Positions 12,406 through 24,900 of a stretch of 64,000 nucleotides of DNA are shown here, piece by piece; within the stretch, counting starts at the first letter, position 1, and the number at the start of each line of letters is the position of its first letter. A program made the position numbers and the translations under genes. The stretch is from the NCBI GenBank assembly GCA_003415625.1, contig PYIU01000010.1:744001-808000 (forward strand). Reading direction: 5' to 3'. A model generated the notes under the pieces. It was not told the origin of the DNA. It saw nothing but the letters and a program-made list of their open reading frames with translations, and made no database searches. Source of the DNA: Aquanectria penicillioides (taxonomy: Eukaryota; Ascomycota; Sordariomycetes; Hypocreales; Nectriaceae).

Positions 12406-14228
12406 TCAAGCGAATTGGGAAATCTTCTCTTCCCCTCCTCTCTTTGTACCTATCTCTCCCCCAACATTGTCCTCGCTCTCTTCCTCGCCTCTAATGATTG
12501 TATCCGAATCAATATCCTCATGCCACCCGATACGCAGTCCGCCAGGTGGTGGCGAGAAATGGTTAACGATGGCATATGCAACAGCGGATACGATAATGCC
12601 AATTGGGAGAGCAAAGATGTAAAAGCGAGTCGCGCCGATAGGAATTCCTTTGACACCGACTTGAGCGAGGAAGCCAGGGAGGCATGGAATGATACCAATG
12701 ATGTAGGCAGCATAGGCACGCCAGTTGACACCAGAGCGATACCAGTACGGGCCACTGGGGTCTCGGGTAAAAAGATTGGGAACAGAAATGTATCCACGGC
12801 GAACCCAGAAGTAATCAGCGAGAATGACGCCGATAATGCTAGACAGAAAGATCTGATACGATCCGAGGTAACTTGTAAATGTGAAGCTTGTCTTCATGAG
12901 ATTCCATGGCGTAATTGCAAAGGAGATGACCAGACAGATGACGGCACCACGACGAATATTGACGTATTTCGGGAACAGCGCAGCGGTATCATTACCGGCG
13001 GCAATGAGATTGGCAAAGATCTGGGTCGTGACCTGAGCAAACGAAAACCCTAGGGCAATGAAGAAAACACCTGCGCGTCGTTTAGGGGAGTAGTCGGTGG
13101 TGAGGAACGAGTCTAAAATGCCGTTGGGATCCCAGTTGATCTCACCGAAGATGACTTGGCTGCTAGACGTGACAAAGATGCCAAAGAAGCCGACGACACC
13201 AAAAGCCACTGGCATTCCGATGATCTGGGTCCAAAGGGCGTCGTTGGGGCGGCGTGCATAGCGGGTGAGATCTGAATTGTTGGTCGCGAACGTGGCAAAG
13301 TTGGCGGCCTGGATGAAGAGCTGTGTGAGGAAGACCCAGGCATGGGATTGTCCGGCAGGGATCTTTGCGCCCTGGTGAATGACGGGGCCGACGCCCTTTG
13401 CTTCGACAATGGACCTGATGGTTGTTAGTGAAAGTTCAATTATGGAATTAATGTTGGGGAACTTTACCAGATGAAGAATGCAAACAGACAAGACAACATC
13501 AGGGCACTCTTGACCATGATGAGCTTACGGAACTTGTGGACTTGAAACATGGCGCAGAACAGTGTGAGCAGCCAGCCGATAGCAAAGCCGATGAGGCGAC
13601 CGCCTGTCATGGTAACGTCGCGAGGGAATGGGTTCGGGACTTTGGCGATGCCGGGGAAGATGGCGTGGAGCATTACGTAGATGGAGTTGCCGGCGCTGAC
13701 TCCCTGGACACCGGTCCAGATGATGGTCATGGCATTTCGGTTGAAGATGGGCCTGAATAGTACCTCGTTAGCTTTGAGCGGGTAATAGAGGAGCGTATTA
13801 TGCCTTGGTCCTTACCAGAGACTGCCAAAGATGCCGAAACTGCTGCGGGCTAGAGTTGGGAAGCCGAGATGATAGACTGCGCCTCCTCGACCAATGGCTG
13901 TCATGAATACAGCGACGATGAGATGTCCGAAGATGACGCATAGCCTAAAAGTTCGCAAAGGTCAGCTTCGATCAAATGCAACTCTGGGAATGCTTGCTAC
14001 TCACCAAGCCTCCCACCAAGACAAGCCGGCCTTGACACCAGTGGCTGCGACAGTCCAGCTGGTGACGCTGGCGCACTCACCGAACCAGAACAAACTATAA
14101 GTCCATTTGTCCCAGATTCGGTTCTGCTTAGGGATGGGCAGTAAATCGTGGTTGCTGAGGTAGATATCGCCATCGGACATCTCGCTATTGTCCTGGCGGA
14201 CCTCGAGCTTTCGCAGGAAGCGACTCAT
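12406..14228 (-). CDS. NCS1-family nucleobase/allantoin/vitamin permease (Fur-like)
   Basis: Four exons on the minus strand: 14228-14005, 13944-13816, 13752-13468 and 13414-12406, giving 548 aa. All three introns are phase 2 and split a TGG codon. The N-terminal motif YLSNHDLLPIPKQNRIWDKW, then SLFWFGECASVTSW, FATNNSDLTRYARRP and the C-terminal VNWRAYAAYIIG are characteristic of fungal NCS1 transporters (uracil, allantoin, uridine, thiamine or nicotinamide riboside symporters of the plasma membrane). About twelve hydrophobic helices are present and the tail is acidic (EDIDSDTIIRGEEESEDN). Start at 14228 fits the family; an in-frame upstream extension (MECIGYNN...) is less likely. It is divergent from an amidase gene, and the shared promoter holds several GATA sites, so uptake and deamidation of a nitrogen compound may be coupled. 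Confidence 0.85.
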
Positions 14229-14372
14229 GGTGTTGGATTTTGCCGTGGTGCTGCTGAATTCAGTTTCGAATGAGTCAATCAGGCAAAAACAAGGTTGCTT
14301 GGTCTTCTGCAACTGTTCGGCGTGGGGTTGTAGTTGTCGATCCACCGCATTATTATATCCAATGCATTCCAA

Positions 14373-14658
14373 CGATAACCTGCTTCCTCAATGCCAGGTA
14401 TCAATCGCGTCCAAGGGCAGAGGTTGCGTCGTAAGTCGGTTATCTTGATTGACACGATATCCAGGTCGCCATGAGCCCTATCGCACGAACCTAGACCAGG
14501 GTATTAGCGGCCTCGAGGCGAGTGCCAGCAGCGGTTCGTCGCCGCATTTGTTCTGTGGCTGATGTTATCGTCAAGGGCTGGGCGCATCTCCGACTCGACC
14601 GGCTCCACACTGGATCGGGTTTTCGCCGATGGAGCGGTCTCAGAGATAAGCTATCAGG
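14373..14658. promoter_or_regulatory. Cluster of GATA-type (HGATAR) sites between permease and amidase
   Basis: Within the 673-bp divergent intergenic region I count CGATAA at 14373-14378, AGATAA (reverse) at 14440-14445, CGATAA (reverse) at 14565-14570, AGATAA at 14644-14649 and TGATAG (reverse) at 14651-14656. A further reverse AGATAA lies at 14853-14858, just before the amidase start. HGATAR is the site bound by AreA/NIT2 nitrogen regulators. The overlapping pair at 14644-14656 is the best candidate. Regulation is inferred from sites only. Confidence 0.5.
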
Positions 14659-14901
14659 ACGAGAAGAAGCGGGTGTAGTGCGATCATATCCACATCGAGT
14701 TGGCGCTAGACCGTTATGATTGCTCGGCCTCCGGCATGTCGGCGATGTCATGGCTGCCATATCATGGCAACGCAGCAAGATGAAAAGTCACATCACGAGC
14801 TCTTTCTCCTGCGGCTTGGCATAATAGCTTTCTGTAAGAGCGTGTCTCATCTTTATCTTCTTAGACCTTTGATATCTTTTTTTCTGTGCACTACTCCCAA
14901 G

Positions 14902-16538
14902 ATGGCCACTCTCTGTACGGCTTCCGAAGATCACAAATCCAAGGTGACGGCCGAGCGCATCACCCATGTCCTAGACAAGATCGGTCTGAGTCTACCAGAA
15001 GAAGACCTCTCTCAATGGCACGATATCATCGCCTCTGTGCAAGAGTCAATTGAGATTGTGCAGGGTTTGCCAGATTATTTCCCGCCCGTGGATTTGGACA
15101 AGTACCCCCGCATCAATACACACCGACCGCCTCCCGAGGAGAATGACGGCAACGCTTGGGCGTGGAAGTCGAGGATCGAAGGCCGCAAGGATGGACCCCT
15201 CGCCGGCGTTACATTTTGCTTGAAGGACAACATCACCGTCAAACACGTGCCCATGCTGCTGGGAACCGACATATTTACGGATTATACCCTAAAACCGATG
15301 CTAGTGCGTGATTGAATGATGTGCCAATAGCGAAAACAAAGTAGCTAACCTTCGATTTCACAGCTCTCGTCACAAGAATCCTTGAAGCCGGAGGTACCAT
15401 CCTCGGCAAGGCAGTTTGCGAAAATCTATCACTCTGCGCGTCATCCTTTTCTGCCGCTACGGGTCCAGTCGAGAATCCTTATGCAGCTGGATACACCACG
15501 GGCGGCTCATCCAGCGGATGCGGTCACTTGGTGGGCTCCGGCAAAGTTGAAGCGGGTATCGGTGGCGATCAGGGAGGATCAATTCGCTTCCCATCCAGCT
15601 ACTGCGGCATCGTGGGCATGAAGCCAACATGGGGATTGGTGCCTTGGACTGGTGTGGTGACACATGATGCCGTCCACGACACGGCTGGCCCCATGACCAA
15701 GACTGTTGCGCTCAACGCCAAGGTTCTCCAAGCCATTGCTGGACGAGACAATATCGACGATCGTCAGTATGCTGCGCCACTGCCCTCGCAGCTCCCTGAT
15801 TATTCTGCATCGCTATTGAAAGGTGTCAAGGGATTAAAAATTGGAATTCTGAAGGAAGGGTTTGAGTTCAGCGTCATTGATCCCCGTGTCAAGGCCAAGG
15901 TTCTTGAAGCTGCAAAGAAGTTTGAGAGCCTCGGTGCCGAGGTCGTCGAAATCAGTGTCCCACTCCACACCACTTCAGGTCATATTATCAACTGCGCATT
16001 GCGTCCAGCGGCTGCTTATCAAGGTTATCTTGGAAAGGCCTGTGGTCGCAGAGCTCTTTACCTGACGGATTTGGCTGACAAGATGTCGCCCATGGACCAG
16101 GGCAAGTTTGACAAGATGTTCTCAACGTCAAAGTTCACCATGATTTCCGGTCTATATCTGTGGGAGAATCATCCCCTCCTGTACGGAAAGGCGATGAATC
16201 TATACCGGCGCTTGAGCGACGAGTACTCTGCCGCTCTTGAACAGGTCGATGTCCTCATTACCCCTACTACGCCGTACGTGGCAAACACACACGCAAGTCC
16301 AGACGCTAGGCCATCAGAGCACATGGCAAAGAGTCGAGGTGTTGCTGTTAATACTGGTTGCTTCAATGCAAGCGGCCATCCTGCCATGAACCTGCCGATT
16401 GGTTTCTTGCCAGCAGAAGACGACGAGAGCATCAATCTGCCTGTTGGCATGCAGATTGTGGGCGGCATGTTCCAAGAAGAGGTGATATATCGGGTTGGAT
16501 CAGCATGGGAAGTAGCATATGACTGGAAATCTCTATAG
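14902..16538 (+). pseudogene. Amidase-signature hydrolase with an apparent one-base deletion
   Basis: Two exons, 14902-15303 and 15364-16538. The enzyme belongs to the amidase signature family, which hydrolyses amides with a Lys-cisSer-Ser triad: Lys in FCLKDNITV, cis-Ser in GYTTGGSSSGCG and the nucleophile Ser in GIGGDQGGSIRF are all visible. The exon lengths sum to 1577 nt, one short of a full frame (526 codons). The conserved stretch DYT-PKTDA-TLVTRILEAGG is recovered only by adding one base near 15285-15292, in the run ACCCTAAAACC. As written, translation leaves frame there and stops soon after. The intron (GTGCGT donor, TTTCACAG acceptor) is otherwise well placed. All catalytic residues remain, so a homopolymer error or a recent mutation is plausible. 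Its substrate may be imported by the divergent NCS1 permease. Confidence 0.75.
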
Positions 16539-17254
16539 GGAAATATATTTAAGATTAAAATAGATTTATTTAGAGTTAATTGACCGTGGATTTCAACCAC
16601 CGTCTCACTCCAACATTAATGTTGCGCAGAGTTTACATGTGGCGGCAAGCCAAGTGTATCCCAAGACCATACGTGATGAAGTGTAAAATATTGATTCGAA
16701 TTTCCACTCTCCCTCATATCTACTCGACTTCGCAATCATCCCGACGCATGTGTTATATCTTGATGTTGTAGCAATTACGTCTCGTGATCGCGACCTATCC
16801 TACAGCACTCATTAATCTCGACTAGCCATCTTGCTCACACGTAACTCCTTTCACTCACATCGCCAGGGATCCGACCGATCAGCTTCCTTATCGCAGTGGG
16901 GACCTGTCACGAGTCGTCGGGAATTGAGCGGCCATCGCTATCGGGCGATGACCGATCCACCTCGCATCGCGTGTGGAGCGACGCCGTTGAAGCCGCGATT
17001 GACAAGCGTCGCTGGGTCACGATATGTCCTCGTTGGTCAAGTTTCTCTTTTTACGTCTGGTCGGGCTTTAATGCCTCGGAAACCGAGCTACGTTCATGGC
17101 GTGCTCGCAAACATTTTCTTCCTTTTCCTTGATCATTTCCTGTCCTTTGAGTTGGTTTTGTATGCATCATGACCTTTGGCTTGTAACTTCATGATCAATT
17201 GCATCACGCAGTCGCAAGCTTCTCCTCAAACTCCGCCCTGAACGAGAACTAAAA
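16539..17254. other. Intergenic, no gene recognised
   Basis: Region between the amidase stop and the MFS exporter start. The first ~250 bases are AT-rich and probably contain the amidase 3' end; the remainder is the exporter promoter. No motif-bearing open frame is present on either strand. Confidence 0.5.
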
Positions 17255-19141
17255 ATGAGTCAAAACTCGCCCAATTCGTCAGGTTCTACCCCGGCCCTCG
17301 TCGTGGATGAACAATCCGAGAAACATGCTCCTCGACTAAAAACAACTGTGACCACACCTGCAACTGGTTCTGAAACGGACCTCGACAGCGATGCCAGCAG
17401 CGCGCCGGGTGAAGAGGTCGAAACGACCCGCTCAACATGGCGACACCTTGTCCTTGTTCTCAGCATGTTCATGACTCTCTTTCTCCCTGCTCTCGACCAG
17501 ACTATCGTGTCCACGGCCCTTCCTCGCATCATGACCAGCCTTGACGCTGTCGATTCCAATGAAGGCTACACTTGGGTGGGATCTGCCTACGCTCTCGCCC
17601 AAGCCGTAGTGCTGCCGCTTTTCGGGCAAGCTTCCGAAGCTTTCGGGCGTAAGCCAACCTTTCTGGCTGCCATTTCCATCTTCACCTTGGGCAGTGCGCT
17701 CTGTGGCGCTGCTCAGTCAGTGAACTGGTTGATTGCCGCAAGAACGGTTCAAGGCGCCGGTGGAGGCGGCATCACCAGTCTCGTCTTCATCCTCATTGGC
17801 GACTTGGTTGGTACAAGAAAAAGAGGAAAATACCAAGGCTTCATTGGAGCTACTTGGGCCGTGGCGTCTGCGCTTGGCCCTGTACTGGGTGGCGTTTTTG
17901 CTGAGAAGGCGAGCTGGCGATGGGTGCGTTCATCACTGGGCTTACACCTCGTTCAAATTCGGAATCACTAACTTCTGCAGTGTTTCTTCGTTAACCTGCC
18001 GATTTGCGCCCTGTGCATGTGTGTCATCTTCATATTCCTCCACGTTGCTGGTCCTGCCGTGACGCTGAAGCATATACTCGGCTCGCTCGATGCCCCTGGA
18101 ATAATTACAATGGGCGGATCGACCGTATTGCTCCTCGTCGCATTCGAGATGGCTTCTCAGGGAAGCAGTTGGGCATCGGCCAAGGTGCTGCCTTGTCTGA
18201 TCCTCGCCATTGTTGGAGTTGGCGTGTTTCTCTTCCTCGAGACTCGGGCGAAGCGCCCTGTCATCTCTCTGCGATTCTTCACCAACATAACGAGAGCCGG
18301 AGCCTATGGTGCCACATTTTTACACTCTATATCATATTCTGCCTTGAATTACTACACACCTTTATATTTCCAAGGCGTTCGAGGCCAGTCATCATCTCAA
18401 AGCGGTGTGAGTTTACTCCCTCTTGTAGTCGCATTTGCGACAGTGAGCACTGGAAGTGGTTATTTCATCACAGCAACAAAAAGGTATGCCCATTATAAAA
18501 GAAGCTATGTTAAATATGTGCAAGTGCTTACTTGGAAATAGATACCAAGAAATCATTTGGGCAGGTTTTGTCATTGCAACTCTCGGTTGCGGTCTTCTTT
18601 TGCTCTTGGACGAGGTGAAGTGTGCTCGATTTTCCAATTTTTCGTTGTCTAACTAAATTAGAATACTTCCACCGCCATCACTTCAATCCTTCTCATCATT
18701 ACTGGTATTGGTGTTGGTCCCAACTTCAACTCGATTCTGATCCCTATTCACGCATCCTTTGACGAAAACTCCCCTCCATCTGACATTGCCCTGTCTGCTT
18801 CCTCGTACGCCTTCATTCGCAGCATTGGTTCATGTCTTGGAATCAGCATTGGCGGATTGGTCTGTTTCCAAGAACTGTCAAAACTGAATACTGGCGCTTC
18901 AGGTCACCTGAGCATCACTGAAGCCATCAGAGTAGCTCAGACATTATCGGGTGCGGAGCGCCAGGAAGCTGTCAGCGTCTTCCAAAAATCGATGAATCAT
19001 GTGTTCCTCACTTCAACTACTGTGATGGGAGCGGGAATGTTGCTGAGCTTCCTGATCCGAAAGCACAAACTAGGAGACAAGGTCCGCTCAAATCAGCGCG
19101 TAGGGACAAAGAAAGACGCCGTTTCAACGGAAGCAGTCTAA
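17255..19141 (+). CDS. MFS exporter, DHA2 (14-TM) drug:H+ antiporter type
   Basis: Four exons: 17255-17923, 17981-18483, 18542-18614 and 18662-19141, giving 574 aa. A Ser/Thr/Asp-rich cytosolic N-terminus of about 65 residues precedes the membrane domain. Motif LPALDQTIVSTALPRI (helix 1), GQASEAFGRKP (motif A between helices 2 and 3), ARTVQGAGGGG (motif B region) and GPVLGG (motif C) identify a major facilitator exporter of the 14-helix class, which removes toxic compounds or secondary metabolites across the plasma membrane in exchange for protons. Exon joins are WRW-CFFVNLPI, ATKR-YQEIIWA and LLDE-NTSTA, all in frame. Length is normal for the class. No biosynthetic gene is next to it, so a general detoxification role is as likely as export of a metabolite. 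Confidence 0.87.
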
Positions 19142-19243
19142 TTAGACTCATCAGTCGGATAAAATTGAGCAGAAGACAACTGGTATAAAATTAAAGCCAA
19201 GTAGCCCAGAAACAGATTCCAGAGTCCCACAACGACTTTTCAT

Positions 19244-21308
19244 TCATCTTGACATGTTAAATGCCAGTTGCTCCTGTAGGGAGTCTAAGCCCACCCCGCC
19301 CTGGATCATGGGAAGCTCGTTCATGTGAACGAGCGTGTCTAATTCCAAGTCAAACACCTTTCTCACTTCGACGGTAGGCTGTGAACTTGTGAGAAGAAGT
19401 TTAAATCCAGCTCCTGCACCTTGATGACGATCAACCAATTCGAGTAAACACATGATGACTCCATCCATGTCATGCAGATACTCTTCCGTCTCGTAGTGGT
19501 TAATTCCATCGATGAAGCAAAATATCATCATTCTTGAGGGTAGCTGGTGTACCAAATGTTTGAAAAGATGGCATAAAGCATCTATTCCACCATGTTCAAT
19601 GTCCCGGAAAGACAGTTGCGGGTCGGGATGGATGGAGAAGAACGGAAACTGACGCAGCATCTGGGCGATGAGCGAACGGATCATGGCTAACCCTCCTTTG
19701 TGATCATCCCACGCGAGATGGCGACCGCAAAAAAAGACGAGACTCATATAACGCCCTGATCCTTTGACTGACTGCGCGAATGCAGCACTGACAATTGAGA
19801 GAGGTGATATATCGTCGGCTGTAGGAAAGTTGCCGTGGACGAGGAGCTTAGTTGAGCAAGGATTGATGATCCAGTTGCAAAAATGGCGCGTCCCAACTAA
19901 CTGCTGTGTCTGTCCACGGTCTTCGTGAAGCATCGTTTCCGCCTGCTCTATGACGTATTGCGAGTCTACTTCATCAAAATTTGGAATGTCGAGCCTAGAC
20001 CATAAATCTCGAGTAGTCCATTGTGGTAATTGACCCGGTTGTGGTGTCGGGGATCTTGACGGAATAGGCGAAAAATCCCAACTTACTGGGCATTGTAAGT
20101 ATTTTGCTGAAAAGGTTAGTGGGGTCCATACTTGTCTTGTCATTCAATATGGACAGCATTCGGTTAATGCTATTGACTATGGAATCAAGTTTGTACTGAG
20201 CCATGTTGGTCCCTTGCATTATTGCCGCATTGCCTCGAAAGATTTGTTCGTTGTCTGAAGAACGGTTAGGTTGATCAAGTATTCGAGATCAGTGATCTAT
20301 TTACCACTCATCATTCGATGCTGAAATGACATGCAAGCTTGACTCTCCAACGCACTACAGCGGGCATTCATATCGTTCAGGACCTGCCGTAGACTTTTCT
20401 GGTATTCCGGGCCCGTGAGCACGACAAGGCCAGCTCGTTTTGCTTAAGAAGAGTAAGCTATGGGTTATGAAGTAACATTAATTCGGTAAGGATTACCTTG
20501 TGCGCTTGTATAAAAGCTGACTGAACTCTCTATAGCCTTGAATGTGGTATAGATGAGGTCAATGGACGCTGATTCGATGTTACGGTCCTTTGGATACTCT
20601 TGAAAGTAAAAGTCCACCTTTGCGAATGAAGTAGGCAAGTCTTCAAAACTCGAAGTGACTTCTTCTCGAACCTCTGCTGCTTGGCGATAGGCCTGCATTC
20701 GTTAATCATCGGTATTTCGACAAATTACTTGAATCACTCACGTCCAGCACTAGGTTGATGACATTGACGATGGGCGCGGCCATGTCAATGTCAGATGCCA
20801 AGGACATGCCTTGCTGGGCAGTTACCGTAGTTGTATCTAAGAAACTACGAATCTTTCTCCTGAACTTACCCACGTGCTTTTGGCCGTGATGGAACTCGTA
20901 CTCGCGCCGCGCCATATCCAACTTGGCCTGCACATCTCTCCACACTGTGAGATGTCGAATACCCCATTCCGTGCCACGCTCGGTCTGTGACACGGGCTCT
21001 GCTTTTAGGCGCTCCATAGCTTTGGGGAATACTTGGTCCCAGAATCCCATTTCATTAATCAGGCCTGGCGTTGGCCGTGGGAGACGGGATCCTGCATTTG
21101 GCACCATGAGATTCGATGGTGACGGTGAGCGACCATGCATAGTGGGGGTCATGTTGAAGGCGGCATGGGGTACGAACTGTCCCAGACTGGGGTCGTAATC
21201 AACATGGCGTGTATCGAAGGCTTGATGATAGGACAGCAATCTGTTTTCAACAAAATCCACCGCTGTTGAGTGGAGTTTGAATGCTGGCGGCGAGTCTTGA
21301 TCAGGCAT
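19244..21308 (-). CDS. Fungal STAND-like protein lacking a canonical P-loop
   Basis: Modelled as five minus-strand exons: 21308-20742, 20692-20497, 20442-20305, 20254-20132 and 20085-19244 (621 aa). The last intron (46 nt) is uncertain; an alternative uses the GTAAGT donor at about 20084. The N-terminal half resembles the helical domain in front of fungal STAND ATPases (AYRQAAEVREEVTSSFEDLP, SIDLIYTTFKAIESSVSFYT). The C-terminal half resembles a NACHT-like core: KLLVHGNFPTADDIS sits where Walker A would be but has no GxxxxGK[ST]; SLVFFCGRHLAWDD, IRSLIAQMLRQFP and Walker-B-like MIFCFIDGINHYE follow. This suggests a non-hydrolysing scaffold or regulator. There are no C-terminal repeats. The ATG at 21308 is chosen because the reading continues upstream only from non-ATG codons; an extra 5' exon is possible. 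Confidence 0.62.
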
Positions 21309-21944
21309 ATCCACCGGAGCAAATGATGAAGAATGTCTTTGACGTGAGAGATGGGCTGAGTTGTGCTTCAAATGCACCGAGGGCGCTCGAGTTCCAGCTC
21401 GGGGCGCTCAGCCTGATGATTAAAAGCAAGGACGATGCAGGCTGAGCCGTTACTGTCACATTTATCATGCATTAGCGGGCGTTATTGATGTCTCATTCGC
21501 TATTCCCTGGTTTGGGGGCCATAAAGTGGTTTCTGGACCAGGGTGTCAAGGACAGCGCCAATCACTTGATTTCTACTCGCACAACCAACAGAACGAGGCA
21601 TTTACATAACCCCAAACACTGTCTCAGCTGTCGACAGGATGAGCAAGGATGGTGGTATATTGGGGGCTGGGACGAGAGGTCCCGCTGGCCATTCCCTTAA
21701 CTTACAGCACAGCCTGATCCTAGAGAGGAGAGGCTACAATACAAATATGAGTCCTACTCTCGCTTTTTCTGCTTGTAGAAGGTCACTCTATCCATTAACC
21801 TTCACGTCCACCTTGACAAAGCCATCGGAATCCCCGGAGAACACTTGTGCCTAAGTGCGCGACATTTAAGTGACTGTCACGGTCGTCGCACAGCAATTCA
21901 ACTCGCATTGCGACCGCGCATGCTTGAACGACGAGTGCTCAAAC
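21309..21944. other. Divergent intergenic region, no gene recognised
   Basis: Upstream region shared by the STAND-like gene (minus) and the AAA+ ATPase gene (plus). Short overlapping open frames without motifs are present. It should contain both promoters; no strong site cluster was identified. Confidence 0.45.
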
Positions 21945-24900
21945 ATGGAGGCTCAAGTCGAAGTTCCCGCGGCTTCTGAAGCTGACTCAAAATCGGTCGA
22001 CAGTGTCAGCCGTCAGCCAAAAGTCGACGGAGCGACTGAGACTCCACCGACCAGCCTGGACCATGACGACGATGAGCCGAATCCAACCCCAGAGGTCGAG
22101 GCTTTCAAAGCGCCGGCCGGGCAGGCTGCCAAAGGCGAAACCACGGGTTTAGCAAAGCTTAGTGACAGATTTTCTGCTCTAGAAACCAAAATCGGTGTCA
22201 TTGATTCCGTGTTCGGCCTGCAGCAGGCTGCGGACCAAGTGGCACAAGCCAGCAGTGATTCGGACTCGGATTTCGATTCAGTCCTCTCGGTAGATAACGA
22301 GGACAGGGGCTACCACCGCAGGATGTTCAACGATGTTTTATACATAGTCAACCGAATGAAGCAGTCGGATCGATATTTTCGACAAAATAGGAGAACGAAG
22401 AAAATGAGAAGAGCTGCCAGAAAACACCAAATGGCTAGATCAAAGGGACATGTTCTAGACCCCAAGGCGGAGATAAAAACGTGTACCGAGGCTTTCTTGG
22501 CAGGTCAAAACGCAACAATTATGCAGGCAGACTGGGAACTTTTTCTATCCTATCGCGAGGAGGCAGGTAAGCAAGTGATGAGGCCTATAAGGGTCGTCAG
22601 TGGAGAACCAGAGCCACAAGTGATTCTCCAGCTCCCAATGATGGTGAGCGGCTCGATGCCGCCGTCGTTTGCCTCAAAGCTCCGCTCCACGGAACGAGTC
22701 GGTCCAAAAAAGGAAGATGATGCCTCATCCGCGAATCGATCTCTTCCAGAGCGGATCAAGATCAATTCACTTCCACTGGTTGCTATATTTAACAGCATTT
22801 CAAAGGAGAGCAACTGGGATACCGCCATGGACGATTCAATCGTCTTCTTACGACCGTATAGGGAACTGGTGTATCATGAAGAACAGTTGAAAGAGCATTT
22901 AGAAAAATTGGAGGAGCGGTACAAAGATTATGATGGCACTATCAAGGAAGAACCGTCTACGCCAAATGCAGATTATTCCACCAGCCTTCACCTGGAAACA
23001 CCAACCGTACCACCAACACAGCCCGGCGACGCCGAGTGGACCGAACATGTGGTATCGGATGTCGAGAGTCGGCACGTAAAGAAAGACAAAGACGAAAAGG
23101 AAGAAGTGAAGGAAGAGGAAAAGAAAGAAGATGTAGAGGAGGAAAGAAAAAAGGCGGGAGAGGAAAAGGGAGAGGAAAGGAAGGAAGATGATTCAGATGA
23201 TGATTCAGACGACGAGGATTCAGAAGCAACATCAATAATTGCATTGATGCATTTGCGTTGCTTGATGAGTTTCATCGACAATGAAATGAAGCCCAAACTT
23301 GACCACATTGACAGCAACGAGTGTCGCCAGATTCGATTTCACGATCTCTGGCACTTCTACAAGCCTGGAGCGGAAGTCGTGGATCAGACAGAAAAACAGG
23401 CTTATTCAATCGTCCGCGTTCAAATACCACGCCACAGAGTGGAAGATCCTTTTCTACGGTGGGACCGAAGACCAAATGACTCCGACAGCGAGGATGATGC
23501 CATGGATGAAAACTCCATTATTCTTCACTGTGTCTTCATCGACTTTGATGGAGACCAGTTTGGTCCGGTTTCCAGAAAGTTCAAAATTGCTCCCTACGGA
23601 GGACTCAAGGATGTCAAGTCGCTTCCGGTATATCCTCTAAGACTTGCCAAGGAGCCCCAGTTACGGGAAAATATGATCAATCGTGGCAAGATGTTGATGG
23701 ACGTGGCCAAGTACAAGGCCATGTACTACATGGGAGTCACACTCGACACAAGAGACGAAATTGACAGCCAGGTAGTTGTCGACTTCAGTGAAGCCCTAGC
23801 GGATGAGCAGAGGCGCGAAGACTGGGAACCGAGAATTGGGCCCATCGGCACTGCACCGGACCGTAGAGATGACGACAAGTGCATGTCTGCTTGTTGTTTC
23901 GGTCAGGGCGTACACGACGGTGAAGTCATTGACTCGAAAATGACCGAGAATTTTGTCAAGACATTGATTCCCCACAATTCATTGAAGGAGCCATCTCTCA
24001 TACTATCACCGAGGCCACTGGCCGATACTCAAACCCCGGAAACGAGCCGACCGAACAGGAATTCGTAATTATGACATATCGAGTATTTGGGTTCGTCTTG
24101 CGTAGCCGGAAATGGGGTAAGTATTTCAGTTCCATCACGATTGGACCCCCACGTGCAGTGCCTTTGAAGGACACACACTGACCATCACCCAGCCCAACTA
24201 GACCTCACATTTTTACGGTATGAGAATGCGGGTGCAAGGGACTTGACTGTTGATGCTTTTCAGCGGCTCGAGCTGCCAGATGGCCATCGTGAGGTTGTTA
24301 AATCGTTGGTCACGCAGCACTTTAGGTCCAGGCAGACGACGTTCACCCGAGATGAGCAAACGGATTTGATTAAAGGAAAGGGTAAGCTTTCACAACATAG
24401 ACTTCAGTGTTATCATACTAAGTCAAATAGGCAAGGGTCTTATTCTGCTTCTCCATGGAGCTCCAGGTGTGGGAAAGACTACTACCGCTGGTTTGTACTT
24501 GAATAGCCTTTCACAATGTGTCATACTAATCTACGGCAGAGGGAATCGCAGAACTTTTTAGAAAACCTTTGTTCCAGATCACTTGTGGTAAGTCGTCCAA
24601 ACAATTAAGCTCATCCAAAGCTCACCTTTCCAGGTGATCTTGGTACCACAGCTCGGGACGTGGAAGCGGAGCTCGAAAAGAACTTTTCTCTGGCAAGCAG
24701 ATGGGGATGCATTTTGCTCCTGGATGAAGCAGACGTCTTCTTGTCTGCCCGAGAGCGCATGGACTTTAATCGAAATGGCTTAGTTGCTGGTAAGCATACT
24801 AATTCTAGCCTTAACTGTGCCAATCTCACAATGATTCAGTTTTCCTTCGCGTCTTGGAGTATTACGCTGGAATTCTCTTCCTCACCACGAATCGTATCGG

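Noticed and set aside
14716..14901. Longer N-terminus for the amidase
   Set aside because: The extension is in frame but has promoter-like sequence including a GATA site, and the family start fits the ATG at 14902.
12406..19141. Secondary-metabolite gene cluster around the MFS exporter
   Set aside because: No PKS, NRPS, terpene synthase or other backbone enzyme is present anywhere in the window.
22957..23317. Minus-strand Ser/Leu-rich open frames
   Set aside because: They are the antisense of the E/K-rich low-complexity stretch in the AAA+ ATPase gene.
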